DNA from: CAZEHS01 sp964649745
GTDB lineage: Bacteria > Bacillota > Clostridia > Peptostreptococcales > Acidaminobacteraceae
Direction: 5' to 3'
DNA length: 26,177 nucleotides
Assembly: GCA_964649745.1 (NCBI GenBank)
Contig: CAZYQI010000040.1
Location: forward strand, 1-26,177
Below, piece after piece: positions 7,233 to 14,702 of the stretch. How positions within the stretch are numbered: position 1 is the first letter of the stretch; the number at the start of each line of letters is the position of its first letter. Position numbers and translations under genes: made by a program. The notes below the pieces were generated by a model. It had not been told where the DNA came from, did not search any database, and saw nothing but the letters and a program-made list of their open reading frames with translations.

Positions 7233-8445
7233 AAGGCTTCAGAAGAATCCCATAACACGGAATTCCGCTCCGAAGCTGGCCTCGCTGGTCTTTGCCATTC
7301 TGCTTTGGATCTACGTGCTGGATGTTGAGAATCCGGAGATGCTGAAGGTTGTCAAGAACGTAGATGTTGCGGTGATCGGCATCGAAAGCATCGAGGCCGA
7401 TGGGCTGGTTGTCCTGGAAGGGGATCTTCCGGAAATCGATGTGACGGTAAAAGGCCGCCGCAGTGATGTGAACAACGTGGACCGCAGTGATATCCACCTG
7501 ACCATTGATGTCACGGGGATGGATAAAGGCAAGCATAACGTCGAGATCGGGCGATCGATGACTCTGGATAATATATCGGTTACAGCGCTTTCGAAACGGT
7601 CCCTGGACATTACGCTGGATAAGCTTTCTGAAGAGCTGAAGCCGGTGGAAATCACCTTCAAGGGGACGGCTAAACCCGGGTTCCTCGCGGAAGCGGCAGT
7701 GCCGGAGCCCCCAATGATCCTTGTAAGAGGACCGGCTACACTGATCAAACAGGTTGTCCGCCTTCAGGGTGAAGTGGACTCGGCCAGTATCACAGCCATG
7801 ACCGAGGCCCAGATTCCCATTCGGGCAGTGGACAGTGCCGGAAAGACGGTGGAAGGCATCACCATAGCCGGCAAGTCGGTGAAGGCAAACCTCAGTCTGT
7901 TTCAGGTAAAAAACCTTACGGTCAATCCCACGTTGACAGGGAAGGTGCCGGAGGGCTTCGAGCTTGTCGATGTTCAGATCAATCCGGCAACCGTGTCCCT
8001 TAAAGGAACAGAAGTATTGTTGAAGGATTTTACATTCCTTAAAACCAAGCCCATCAACCTCAATGCCATTCTTCAAACCGACACGGTGAATGTGGAGCTG
8101 GATCTTCCGGAAGGGATCACAGCACCGGATCTGAGCGGCCCGCTTAAAGCATTGATCCGTATTGAGCCGGTGAAGATCAGAGAGCTGACCTTCAGCGCCG
8201 ATGAACTGCAGTTTATCAATGAATCCGCAGGAACCTCAGGGAAGCTGCTGAGCCCCCTTAAGATTCGAATTAAGGGTACAGAGACCTTTGTGGATGCCCT
8301 CAAGAAAGAGGACGTTCGAATCAAGGTGGATCTTGCCGGGCAGGGAGCAAGCCGTGTGAATGCCAATGTGATCTATGAGTTGCCGGCTAAATACAGCGGA
8401 CTCCAGATTGAGCCCGGGCGGGTAGAAGTGGATATTATTCAGTAG
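7213..8445 (+). CDS. cdaR: CdaR, YbbR-domain regulator of CdaA
   Basis: A 410-aa protein with one N-terminal membrane anchor (about residues 17-36, ASLVFAILLWIYVLDV) followed by four tandem YbbR-type beta-rich repeats, each about 80 residues, outside the membrane. CdaR binds CdaA and tunes c-di-AMP synthesis in Firmicutes. ATG 7213 has GGAGG at 7201-7205 and overlaps the end of cdaA. The repeats are recognisable from recurring segments such as IDVTVKGR, VEITFKGT, VSLKGTEV and IRIKGTE. There are four YbbR units if the weak first is counted. Transcription probably ends in or before the inverted-repeat element at 8510-8600. Confidence 0.92.
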   Translation: MKNRVIERLQKNPITRNSAPKLASLVFAILLWIYVLDVENPEMLKVVKNVDVAVIGIESIEADGLVVLEGDLPEIDVTVKGRRSDVNNVDRSDIHLTIDVTGMDKGKHNVEIGRSMTLDNISVTALSKRSLDITLDKLSEELKPVEITFKGTAKPGFLAEAAVPEPPMILVRGPATLIKQVVRLQGEVDSASITAMTEAQIPIRAVDSAGKTVEGITIAGKSVKANLSLFQVKNLTVNPTLTGKVPEGFELVDVQINPATVSLKGTEVLLKDFTFLKTKPINLNAILQTDTVNVELDLPEGITAPDLSGPLKALIRIEPVKIRELTFSADELQFINESAGTSGKLLSPLKIRIKGTETFVDALKKEDVRIKVDLAGQGASRVNANVIYELPAKYSGLQIEPGRVEVDIIQ

Positions 8446-8509
8446 CGTTGTAAAGCAGAAAAAACCTAAAGTGCAGTGGGTAAGGAAATTAAAGACGGAG
8501 CGATGATTT

Positions 8510-8600
8510 AAGGGCAAGATTTCCGCGTTACTTTGTTCCACGCAATGACAAGCATTCATTCTGTCATTGCGAGCAAGGTGCGGCAATCTTGCCCTTTTTT
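8510..8600. repeat. Nested inverted-repeat element, also a possible terminator for cdaR
   Basis: The outer arms AAGGGCAAGATT (8510-8521) and AATCTTGCCCTT (8585-8596) pair perfectly over 12 bp and continue with CCGC/GCGG after one mismatch. The inner arms CGCAATGACA (8541-8550) and TGTCATTGCG (8562-8571) pair perfectly over 10 bp. A TTTTTT run at 8595-8600 follows. The TGTCATTGCGAG...GGCAATCTTGCCC wording resembles small dispersed repeats I know from many bacterial intergenic regions; copy number here needs the genome. Confidence 0.7.
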
Positions 8601-8631
8601 GAAAGGATGGACAGCATTTTAGCAGCGCGTA

Positions 8632-8671
8632 TGTGCAAGGTTTTGCACAAATGGTTTGGATGGGGTATACT
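8632..8671 (+). promoter_or_regulatory. Promoter of the BkdR-like gene with an overlapping 18-bp palindromic operator
   Basis: TTGCAC (8643-8648), exactly 17 bp, then TATACT (8666-8671) make a good sigma-A promoter about 50 nt before the ATG. The -35 box is the right half of a perfect palindrome, TGTGCAAGGTTTTGCACA (8632-8649). The same palindrome recurs twice upstream of the ptb sigma-54 promoter, so it is probably the activator's own binding site, used here for autorepression. Confidence 0.65.
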
Positions 8672-8719
8672 TTTACCGATAGGGACACAATTTACACCAT
8701 TCAATCCGAGGGTACTTAC

Positions 8720-10459
8720 ATGGAAAAAGAGATAGAACTGATCATAAACGCCACCCACGATGCCATGATTGCCGTGGATACAAAGGGGCACATCACGCTT
8801 TTCAATCAGGCGGCAGAACGACTTACAAGACAGCGGTCTCAGGATGTGATCGGAAGGCCTGTCGTCGATGTGATTACCACCACGCGGCTTCCGGAGGTTT
8901 TAAAGAGCGGCCAGGCAGAATTGAATCGGCGTCAGCACCTGGAGGATGTGGAGATCATCACATCCCGAATGCCTTTGGTGGATGAAAAAGGATCGGTTCT
9001 GGGGGCGGTGGCCATATTCCGCGACATCAGCGAAATGGTGGTTCTAGCCGAAGAAATTACCAATCTGAAGGAAATACGGGGTATGCTGGAGGCGGTTTTC
9101 AATTGCACCCAGGATGCGATATCCGTGGTGAACCAGCACGGATACCATGTATTAATCAATCCGGCCTATTCCAGGCTAACGGGGCTTACGGAGCAGGAGG
9201 TTATTGGAAAACAGTTTTCCGTGGATATTGCGGAAGAAAGCAGTGGCGACAGTGTGCACTGGAAGGTTTTGGAGACTCAAAAGCCGGTGGATGGCGTTGT
9301 CTTAAGGCTGGGCAAGCATAGGAAAGAAGTGGTAGCCAGCGCGGCACCCCTCTTGGTGAACGGAGAACTGAGAGGCAGCGTCGCGGTGATCCATGATATG
9401 ACAGAGATGAAACGGCTCAGCAGTGAGTTGGACCAGGCCAAGCAGATTATCCGTAACCTTGAAGCGAAATATACCTTTGCGGATATCATCGGGACGGATC
9501 CCCTGATAAAGGGAGCCATCAGCAAGGCAGAGGTGGCGGCGGCGACCCCTGCCACGGTTATCCTGCGGGGGGAAAGCGGCACCGGAAAAGAGCTGTTCGC
9601 CCACGCCATTCACAACGCCAGCAACCGGAGGAATGCGCAGTTCATTCGGGTGAACTGTGCAGCCATCAGTGAAAGTCTGCTGGAAAGTGAGCTTTTCGGT
9701 TATGAGGAGGGGGCGTTCACCGGGGCCAGCAAGGGTGGGAAAACGGGCTTTTTTGAGAGGGCCTCCGGCGGCACTATTTTTCTCGATGAAATAGGCGAAA
9801 TCAACATAAGTACCCAAGCCAAACTGCTGCGGGTTCTTCAGGAAAAAGAGATTGTTCGGGTGGGGGGGACCAAGGCCGTTCCGGTAAACGTGCGTATCAT
9901 TTCGGCCACGAATCTTGATCTGGAGCGGGCCGTTGAAGAGGGGAAGTTTCGGAGGGATCTCTATTACCGCCTGAACGTGATACCCATTGAAATTCCGCCC
10001 TTGCGGCAGCGTAAATCGGATCTTTCGGATCTTGTTCACCATATCATCGCCCGTTTCAATCAGGAGTATGGACGCAGTGTTACCGAAATCAGCGGTGCGG
10101 CCTTGGATAGAATACGCAGCCTTGACTGGCCCGGAAACATACGGGAACTGGAGAACTATCTGGGGCGGGGCATGATCAATATGCGGATTCAGGATAAGGT
10201 GATGGATCTTATCCACCTTCAGGATTTGGACGGAAGCGGCAGATCTGATCAGATGGCGGTTGCTTCTAATGTGAAAACGGGACCCGTGGACATTGTTCCC
10301 CTCAAGGACAGGACAGAGGCCTTTGAGAAGGAATACCTTATGAGAGTCATGAAATCCTTTGAAGGCAATAAAACGGAGTGCGCCAAAGCCCTGGGAGTGT
10401 CCATCAGGACCCTGTACTACAAGCTGGACAGGTATGATCTCTTAAACGAAAATTGCTAA
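8720..10459 (+). CDS. bkdR: Sigma-54-dependent PAS-domain activator, BkdR-like
   Basis: A 579-aa enhancer-binding protein. Two PAS domains (about residues 5-110 and 118-225) are followed by the AAA+ sigma-54 activation domain, with Walker A GESGTGKE (about 284), GAFTGA (about 331) and Walker B GGTIFLDEIGE (about 351). A C-terminal Fis-type helix-turn-helix ends the protein (KTECAKALGVSIRTLYYKLD). The longer frame from 8633 runs through the promoter and operator, so ATG 8720, with GAGGGT before it, is chosen. Position next to buk/ptb and the nearby consensus sigma-54 promoter match BkdR of the Bacillus bkd operon, which activates branched-chain amino acid degradation. No phospho-acceptor domain is present, so the PAS domains probably sense a ligand. 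Orthology to BkdR is inferred from context and architecture. Confidence 0.85.
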   Translation: MEKEIELIINATHDAMIAVDTKGHITLFNQAAERLTRQRSQDVIGRPVVDVITTTRLPEVLKSGQAELNRRQHLEDVEIITSRMPLVDEKGSVLGAVAIFRDISEMVVLAEEITNLKEIRGMLEAVFNCTQDAISVVNQHGYHVLINPAYSRLTGLTEQEVIGKQFSVDIAEESSGDSVHWKVLETQKPVDGVVLRLGKHRKEVVASAAPLLVNGELRGSVAVIHDMTEMKRLSSELDQAKQIIRNLEAKYTFADIIGTDPLIKGAISKAEVAAATPATVILRGESGTGKELFAHAIHNASNRRNAQFIRVNCAAISESLLESELFGYEEGAFTGASKGGKTGFFERASGGTIFLDEIGEINISTQAKLLRVLQEKEIVRVGGTKAVPVNVRIISATNLDLERAVEEGKFRRDLYYRLNVIPIEIPPLRQRKSDLSDLVHHIIARFNQEYGRSVTEISGAALDRIRSLDWPGNIRELENYLGRGMINMRIQDKVMDLIHLQDLDGSGRSDQMAVASNVKTGPVDIVPLKDRTEAFEKEYLMRVMKSFEGNKTECAKALGVSIRTLYYKLDRYDLLNENC

Positions 10460-10482
10460 ATAATTTTATGTATTAAACTATC

Positions 10483-10515
10483 TGTGTAGACACATGGAAC
10501 GCGCATACATATAAT
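10483..10515 (+). promoter_or_regulatory. Sigma-A promoter of butyrate kinase 1
   Basis: TAGACA (10487-10492), 17 bp, then TATAAT (10510-10515) is near consensus. The start would be about 45 nt before the ATG at 10568. The -35 box lies inside a small palindrome, TGTGT-AG-ACACA (10483-10494). No TGTGCAA-type site is present, so this gene seems controlled differently from the ptb operon. Confidence 0.65.
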
Positions 10516-10567
10516 AGAGATATCCGTAGTTCACTATTTCGGTACAAGCCGATCAGGAGGTCTCATC

Positions 10568-11647
10568 ATGCGTGAATATGTATTGGCGATAAACCCGGGC
10601 TCCACCTCTACAAAAGTTGCTCTTTTTAAGGGTACGGAGAACGTCATTCAGAAAAACCTTATTCATACGGCAGAAGAGCTGGCGCAGTTCAGCAAGGTTG
10701 CGGAACAATACGCCTATCGCAGGGATATGATTACCGGATGGATGACATCCGAGGGATACCAAGAGGACCAGCTGATTGCGGTAGTGGGACGGGGTGGATT
10801 GCTGAAGCCGATGCCATCGGGAACCTATCTGGTGACAGAGGCCATGATGGAAGATCTTCGAATCGGTATTCAGGGAGAACACGCCTCTAATCTTGGTGGC
10901 TTGATTGCCTCCAGTATTGCAGAGCAGGCAGGAACCCCCTCTTATATCGTAGATCCGGTGGCTGTCGACGAGTTTGAAGAGATTGCCCGGATTTCCGGCA
11001 TGCCGGAAATAAAACGCAGATCCCTGGTTCATGCTCTCAATATCCGGGCCGTTGCCTTCAATGTGGCGAAGGAGCTCGGAAAGCCCATGGAGTCATTAAA
11101 TCTTGTCATGGCACACTTGGGTGGCGGAATCTCAATTGTCCCCATGAAAAAAGGAAAGATTGTAGACGCCAACAACGCCAACGAAATGGGTCCGTTTTCA
11201 CCTGAGCGGGCCGGTGGCCTGCCTGTGGGGGATCTTGCCAAGCTGTGCTTCTCGGGTCAATACACGTATGACCAGATTAAGAAGATGATGGTGGGAAAAG
11301 GCGGCCTGGTTGCATATCTTGGAACCAACGATGCCAGGGAAGTTATGAAAATGATTGATGAGGGCGATGCCAACGCCAAGCTGGTATTCGACGCCATGGG
11401 CTATCAGATTTCCAAGGAAATAGGCGCCATGGCCACGGTTCTGAAAGGTGAAATCGATGCCGTCGTCCTCACCGGCGGGGTGGCGTATTCCAAATATTTA
11501 ACGGATTACATTACGGAGCATGTTGGCTTCCTGGCTCCGGTAATCCTTAAGCCCGGTGAAGATGAGATGTGGGCTTTGAACGAAGGGGTACTTAGGATCG
11601 CCACGGGGCAGGAAAAAGCAAAGATTTATGAAAACGAGGTTGTATAG
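10568..11647 (+). CDS. buk: Butyrate kinase 1 (branched-chain acyl kinase)
   Basis: A 359-aa ASKHA-fold kinase of typical Buk length that converts acyl phosphate plus ADP to the fatty acid plus ATP. Signatures are AINPGSTSTKVALF at the N terminus, VVGRGGLLKPM, GGISIVPM, GPFSPERAGGLPVGDLAKLC and VLTGGVAYS. AGGAGG lies 7 nt before ATG 10568. It has its own sigma-A promoter and a terminator, and so stands apart from the second kinase at 12901. Buk enzymes of Clostridia accept butyrate, isobutyrate and isovalerate; the neighbouring vor genes point to branched-chain substrates, which is inference. The length and the FSPERAG segment distinguish it from acetate kinase. Confidence 0.93.
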   Translation: MREYVLAINPGSTSTKVALFKGTENVIQKNLIHTAEELAQFSKVAEQYAYRRDMITGWMTSEGYQEDQLIAVVGRGGLLKPMPSGTYLVTEAMMEDLRIGIQGEHASNLGGLIASSIAEQAGTPSYIVDPVAVDEFEEIARISGMPEIKRRSLVHALNIRAVAFNVAKELGKPMESLNLVMAHLGGGISIVPMKKGKIVDANNANEMGPFSPERAGGLPVGDLAKLCFSGQYTYDQIKKMMVGKGGLVAYLGTNDAREVMKMIDEGDANAKLVFDAMGYQISKEIGAMATVLKGEIDAVVLTGGVAYSKYLTDYITEHVGFLAPVILKPGEDEMWALNEGVLRIATGQEKAKIYENEVV

Positions 11648-11673
11648 CAACGCGTAAAAAGAACTGTTTTCCC

Positions 11674-11712
11674 AGAGGGTGTGTGCAACATTTTGCGCAC
11701 ACCCTCTCTTTT
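11674..11712 (+). terminator. Terminator of butyrate kinase 1, containing an activator-type palindrome
   Basis: A 13-bp stem, 11674-11686 with 11695-11707 (one G-U pair), has an 8-nt loop and is followed by CTTTT. The inner 18 bp, TGTGCAACATTTTGCGCA (11682-11699), match the operator over the bkdR-like promoter, so the same DNA may end the buk transcript and bind the activator. Confidence 0.75.
11682..11699. promoter_or_regulatory. Upstream activator site 1 for the ptb sigma-54 promoter
   Basis: TGTGCAA-CATT-TTGCGCA matches TGTGCAA-N4-TTGCACA at 13 of 14 arm positions. Its centre is about 160 bp upstream of the predicted ptb transcription start, a normal distance for a sigma-54 enhancer site. 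Confidence 0.6.
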
Positions 11713-11725
11713 GTGCTGATTTTTG

Positions 11726-11743
11726 CGTGCAAAATACTGCACA
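11726..11743. promoter_or_regulatory. Upstream activator site 2 for the ptb sigma-54 promoter
   Basis: CGTGCAA-AATA-CTGCACA matches the same palindrome at 12 of 14 arm positions. Its centre is 44 bp (about four helical turns) from site 1 and about 117 bp from the predicted start. It also lies inside a larger inverted repeat CTTTTGTGC ... GCACAAAAG. Confidence 0.6.
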
Positions 11744-11825
11744 AAAGAAAGCCCCGCATCTTCCTGCTTTTATATGAGTATGTAATGGCAAGGGATACAC
11801 ATCAACTAAGGCAATGCTGTCCTGT

Positions 11826-11840
11826 TGGCACGACCCTTGC
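11826..11840 (+). promoter_or_regulatory. Sigma-54 (-24/-12) promoter of the ptb-buk-vor operon
   Basis: TGGCAC (11826-11831), GACCC, TTGC (11837-11840) is an exact match to the sigma-54 consensus TGGCAC-N5-TTGC, with the invariant GG and GC 10 bp apart. Transcription should begin near 11852, about 40 nt before the ptb ATG. Two palindromic sites lie upstream at 11682 and 11726, and an enhancer-binding protein is encoded 1.4 kb upstream. Confidence 0.88.
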
Positions 11841-11892
11841 GTAAAGTAAGACATGGTAAATAACGTTTTCCTTACAAGGAGAGGTGTTAAGA

Positions 11893-12801
11893 ATGATCAA
11901 GACATTGAAAGAAGTCATTGAAACGGCGAAGGCAAGAGGTCCCAAAACGGTTGCGGTAGCGTGTGCACAGGACGAGGATGCTTTGCTGGCTGTTGATAAC
12001 GCCAGAAAGAATGGAATCATCAATGCAATTTTGGTCGGCGACATGGAAAAGGTAAAGACCATCGCAGAAAACTGTGGGATTGATCTTTCTCCATACGAAT
12101 GCATAGACATCCCTGATTTGACAGAGGCATCCCGTAAGGCGGTGGAACTGGTTTCTTCAGGAAAAGCACAGCTGGTCATGAAGGGGCTGGTGGACACCTC
12201 CATTATTCTAAAGGCGGTTCTTGATAAGGAAATAGGCCTTCGAACAGGAAACGCCTTGTCTCACGTGGCTGTTTTCGATCTTGGAAACCACTATCACAAA
12301 TTGCTGTTAGTTACCGATGCGGCGATGAACATTGCCCCGGATTTGAATACCAAGAAGCAGATTATTGAGAATGCGGTGGTTGTTGCGAAAGCGCTGGACA
12401 TTGAAACTCCAAAGGTGGCGGTCATTTGCGCCAAAGAGAAGGTGGAGCCAAAGATGCCGGCGACTGTGGAAGCGGCAGAGCTGCAGGGGATGAATGAGCG
12501 GGGCGAGATTATGGGCTGTCTGGTTGGAGGGCCCCTGGCTCTTGATAACGCCGTATCTCTGGAGGCCGCAAAGCTTAAAAAGATCAGTCACCCTGTGGCT
12601 GGAGATGCGGATATACTGCTGTGCCCGACCATTGAGGCGGGAAATGTGCTGTATAAAAGCCTGGGCTTTCTGACAGATGCCGGCAGCGCCGGAATCATCG
12701 TGGGCACCAAAGCCCCTGTAATCCTGACATCCCGGGCAGACAGCGAGGAAACAAAACTGAACTCCATCGCCCTGGGGGTTCTGATGGCGGCGAAGGGATA
12801 A
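11893..12801 (+). CDS. ptb: Phosphate butyryltransferase (phosphotransbutyrylase)
   Basis: A 302-aa soluble enzyme of the Pta/Ptb family that exchanges the CoA of an acyl-CoA for phosphate. Characteristic segments are TVAVACAQDEDAL near the N terminus, NAILVGDMEKV, QLVMKGLVDTS, GNALSHVAVFD, VTDAAMNIAPDL, and the C-terminal CPTIEAGNVLYKSL and GTKAPVILTSRADS. Length matches clostridial Ptb (about 300 aa). ATG 11893 follows GAGGTG with a 6-nt gap; GTG 11884 is too close to the AAGGAG to be used. It is the first gene of the sigma-54 operon. With the downstream kinase it makes ATP from acyl-CoA, here probably isobutyryl-, isovaleryl- and 2-methylbutyryl-CoA formed by the Vor enzyme encoded in the same operon. 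Confidence 0.94.
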   Translation: MIKTLKEVIETAKARGPKTVAVACAQDEDALLAVDNARKNGIINAILVGDMEKVKTIAENCGIDLSPYECIDIPDLTEASRKAVELVSSGKAQLVMKGLVDTSIILKAVLDKEIGLRTGNALSHVAVFDLGNHYHKLLLVTDAAMNIAPDLNTKKQIIENAVVVAKALDIETPKVAVICAKEKVEPKMPATVEAAELQGMNERGEIMGCLVGGPLALDNAVSLEAAKLKKISHPVAGDADILLCPTIEAGNVLYKSLGFLTDAGSAGIIVGTKAPVILTSRADSEETKLNSIALGVLMAAKG

Positions 12802-12892
12802 TAAAGGGTAAGGAAAAGCGAATTGTCGCCACGGGTACTCCACAATTCATTCGTGAAAATCCGTGTTATCCGCGGCCAATAAAATTCTAAGG
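12802..12892. repeat. Short spacer with inverted-repeat and dispersed-repeat-like sequence
   Basis: GAATTGT (12819-12825) pairs with ACAATTC (12842-12848). The following TCATTCGTGAAAATCCGTG (12848-12866) and TTATCCGCGGC resemble intergenic repeats seen in other genomes. No T-run follows the hairpin, so it is not a clear terminator. It may be a processing or mRNA-stability element between ptb and buk. Confidence 0.4.
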
Positions 12893-12900
12893 AGATTCCA

Positions 12901-13974
12901 ATGGAAGCATTTCGTATCTTAGCAATCAATCCGGGCTCGACATCTACGAAGATTGCGATCTTCGACAATGAAAAGCAGGTGATGGAGGAGACTCTTCGTC
13001 ATGCCACTGAAGAGATCAGCCAGTATTCTCACATCTTTGAGCAATATGATTTCAGAATGAATGTGATTTTGGATACATTGAATGAAAAAGGCATCAACCT
13101 TACCAAGCTCAGTGCCGTTGTGGGCCGCGGAGGATTATTAAAGCCCATGGCCGGGGGAACCTATGAGGTGAACGATGCCATGCTGGAGGATCTAAAGATC
13201 GGCCGCATGGGGGATCACGCCAGTAATCTGGGGGGGCTGATTGCCCATGAGATTGCTACGAAGCTGAACATCCCGGCCTTTATCGTAGACCCGGTGGTGG
13301 TGGATGAGATGGAGCCCGTTGCCCGCCTGTCCGGCATGCCGGAGCTTCCCCGCATCAGTATTTTCCATGCGCTAAACCAGAAGGCGGTTGCCAGAAGGGC
13401 GGCGGCGGAAATAAACAAGAACTATCAGGATTGCAACTTCGTTGTCGCCCATATGGGAGGCGGCGTGTCCGTAGGGGCCCATATGAAGGGGCGGGTTGTG
13501 GATGTGAACAACGCCTTGGATGGCGAAGGTCCCTTTTCACCGGAACGTTCGGGGGGGCTGCCGGTGGGGGATCTGGTCAAGCTGTGCTTCAGCGGGGCCA
13601 TTACCCATGCAGAGCTTAAGAAAAAGATAAAGGGCCAAGGGGGCCTGGTGGCCTACCTGAATACCAGTGATGGCAGGGAAGTGGCAAAGATGATTGCCGA
13701 TGGCAACAAAGAAGCGGAGTTGGTTTACCAAGCCATGGCCTATCAGGTGGCTAAAGAGATTGGAAGCTGTGCAACGGTTCTTAAGGGCAAAGTGGACGGG
13801 ATCATCCTTACCGGCGGACTGGCGTATGATAAAACCCTGATTGGCTGGATTAAGGAGCACATTGCGTTTCTTGGCAATGTCATCGTTTATCCGGGTGAGG
13901 ATGAAATGAGTGCCCTTGCCTTGGGTGGTCTTCGTGTACTGAAGGGCGAAGAGGAAGCACAGGAGTATAAATAG
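12901..13974 (+). CDS. buk: Butyrate kinase 2 (in the ptb-vor operon)
   Basis: A 357-aa Buk, clearly paralogous to the kinase at 10568. Shared blocks include AINPGSTSTK, VVGRGGLLKPM, DHASNLGGLIA, GPFSPERSGGLPVGDLVKLCFSG and LTGGLAYD. It catalyses acyl phosphate plus ADP to fatty acid plus ATP. AAGGAG lies just before ATG 12901. It is 99 bp after ptb and 7 bp before the P-loop gene, so it should be transcribed from the sigma-54 promoter. Placing it with Ptb and Vor suggests that this copy is the dedicated branched-chain acid kinase, while buk1 may serve butyrate or basal needs; the split of roles is inference. Confidence 0.93.
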   Translation: MEAFRILAINPGSTSTKIAIFDNEKQVMEETLRHATEEISQYSHIFEQYDFRMNVILDTLNEKGINLTKLSAVVGRGGLLKPMAGGTYEVNDAMLEDLKIGRMGDHASNLGGLIAHEIATKLNIPAFIVDPVVVDEMEPVARLSGMPELPRISIFHALNQKAVARRAAAEINKNYQDCNFVVAHMGGGVSVGAHMKGRVVDVNNALDGEGPFSPERSGGLPVGDLVKLCFSGAITHAELKKKIKGQGGLVAYLNTSDGREVAKMIADGNKEAELVYQAMAYQVAKEIGSCATVLKGKVDGIILTGGLAYDKTLIGWIKEHIAFLGNVIVYPGEDEMSALALGGLRVLKGEEEAQEYK

Positions 13975-13981
13975 GAGAGCC

Positions 13982-14656
13982 ATGCTAAACGATAAACGGA
14001 TTCGCATCATCATCGGTCATTACGGCAGCGGCAAGACAGAATTTGCAGTAAACTATGCCATGAAGCTGGCTGCGGAAGGTCGAAAAGTGGCCTTGGCAGA
14101 TTTGGATATCGTGAATCCTTATTTCCGCTCCAGGGAGAAGGCTGAAATGATGGAAGCCAAAGGTGTACGGGTTATATCCGGAATCCGTGGTCACCATGCC
14201 AACCTGGATTTGCCCATGCTCTCGCCGGATATCCTTTCGCCGTTACAGGATGAATCCTATGATCTTGTTCTGGATGTGGGCGGCAATGCCGTAGGTGCCA
14301 TGGTGATTGCTCAGTATTGCGAGTATTTTAAAGATGGCGCGTACGATATGTTTTGTGTCCTTAACAGATACCGGGCGGACACGGCAGATTTGAACGGAGC
14401 CCTGTATCATATTCGGACGATTGAAGCTGCGGTAGGTGCCCCTGTGACGGGCCTTATCAACAATACACACCTGCTGAGGGATACAACGGTTGCAGATGTG
14501 CTTTTCGGGCAGGAATTGGTGGAAGAGGTTGCTTTGGAAACCGGCTTGCCCATACGTTATGTAAGCGCCATCCCATCGGTGGCGAAGGCATTACCCTCCG
14601 ATATACGGGGGGACGTGTTCCCGGTGGAGATGTATATGCGGGAAGAGTGGCAGTGA
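13982..14656 (+). CDS. P-loop NTPase of unknown role (SIMIBI/ParA-like), in the vor operon
   Basis: A 224-aa ATP- or GTP-binding protein. The Walker A GHYGSGKTE (about residues 12-20) is at the very N terminus. ALADLDIVNPYFRSREKAEM (about 38-57) looks like the switch region of SIMIBI NTPases such as ArsA/MinD/CobQ. YDLVLDVGGNAVGAM (about 87-101) is the Walker B region, and VTGLINNTHLL carries an N-T-like base-recognition segment. No transmembrane part or metal-cysteine motif is seen. It lies 7 bp after buk2 and 46 bp before the ferredoxin gene. Similar proteins are, to my knowledge, often next to 2-oxoacid:ferredoxin oxidoreductase genes in Clostridia. A role in enzyme assembly or cofactor loading is a guess; no function is assigned. 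Confidence 0.82.
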   Translation: MLNDKRIRIIIGHYGSGKTEFAVNYAMKLAAEGRKVALADLDIVNPYFRSREKAEMMEAKGVRVISGIRGHHANLDLPMLSPDILSPLQDESYDLVLDVGGNAVGAMVIAQYCEYFKDGAYDMFCVLNRYRADTADLNGALYHIRTIEAAVGAPVTGLINNTHLLRDTTVADVLFGQELVEEVALETGLPIRYVSAIPSVAKALPSDIRGDVFPVEMYMREEWQ

Positions 14657-14702
14657 AGCGCGGGTGGAAGCAATGGATTGTGAATAAAAAGGAGGAAAGA
14701 CT

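Noticed and set aside
8633..8719. N-terminal extension of the BkdR-like protein
   Set aside because: It would be encoded by the promoter -10 box and the operator; a ribosome site and the first PAS domain place the start at 8720.
9302..10216. 304-aa antisense frame in the BkdR-like gene, and a similar 357-aa frame at 21710-22783
   Set aside because: Both are shadows of conserved AAA+ coding sequence; they have no recognisable domain or start signals.
10568..13974. Acetate kinase as identity for the two kinases
   Set aside because: Length of about 358 aa, the FSPERAGGLP segment and linkage to ptb are those of butyrate kinase; acetate kinases are about 400 aa.
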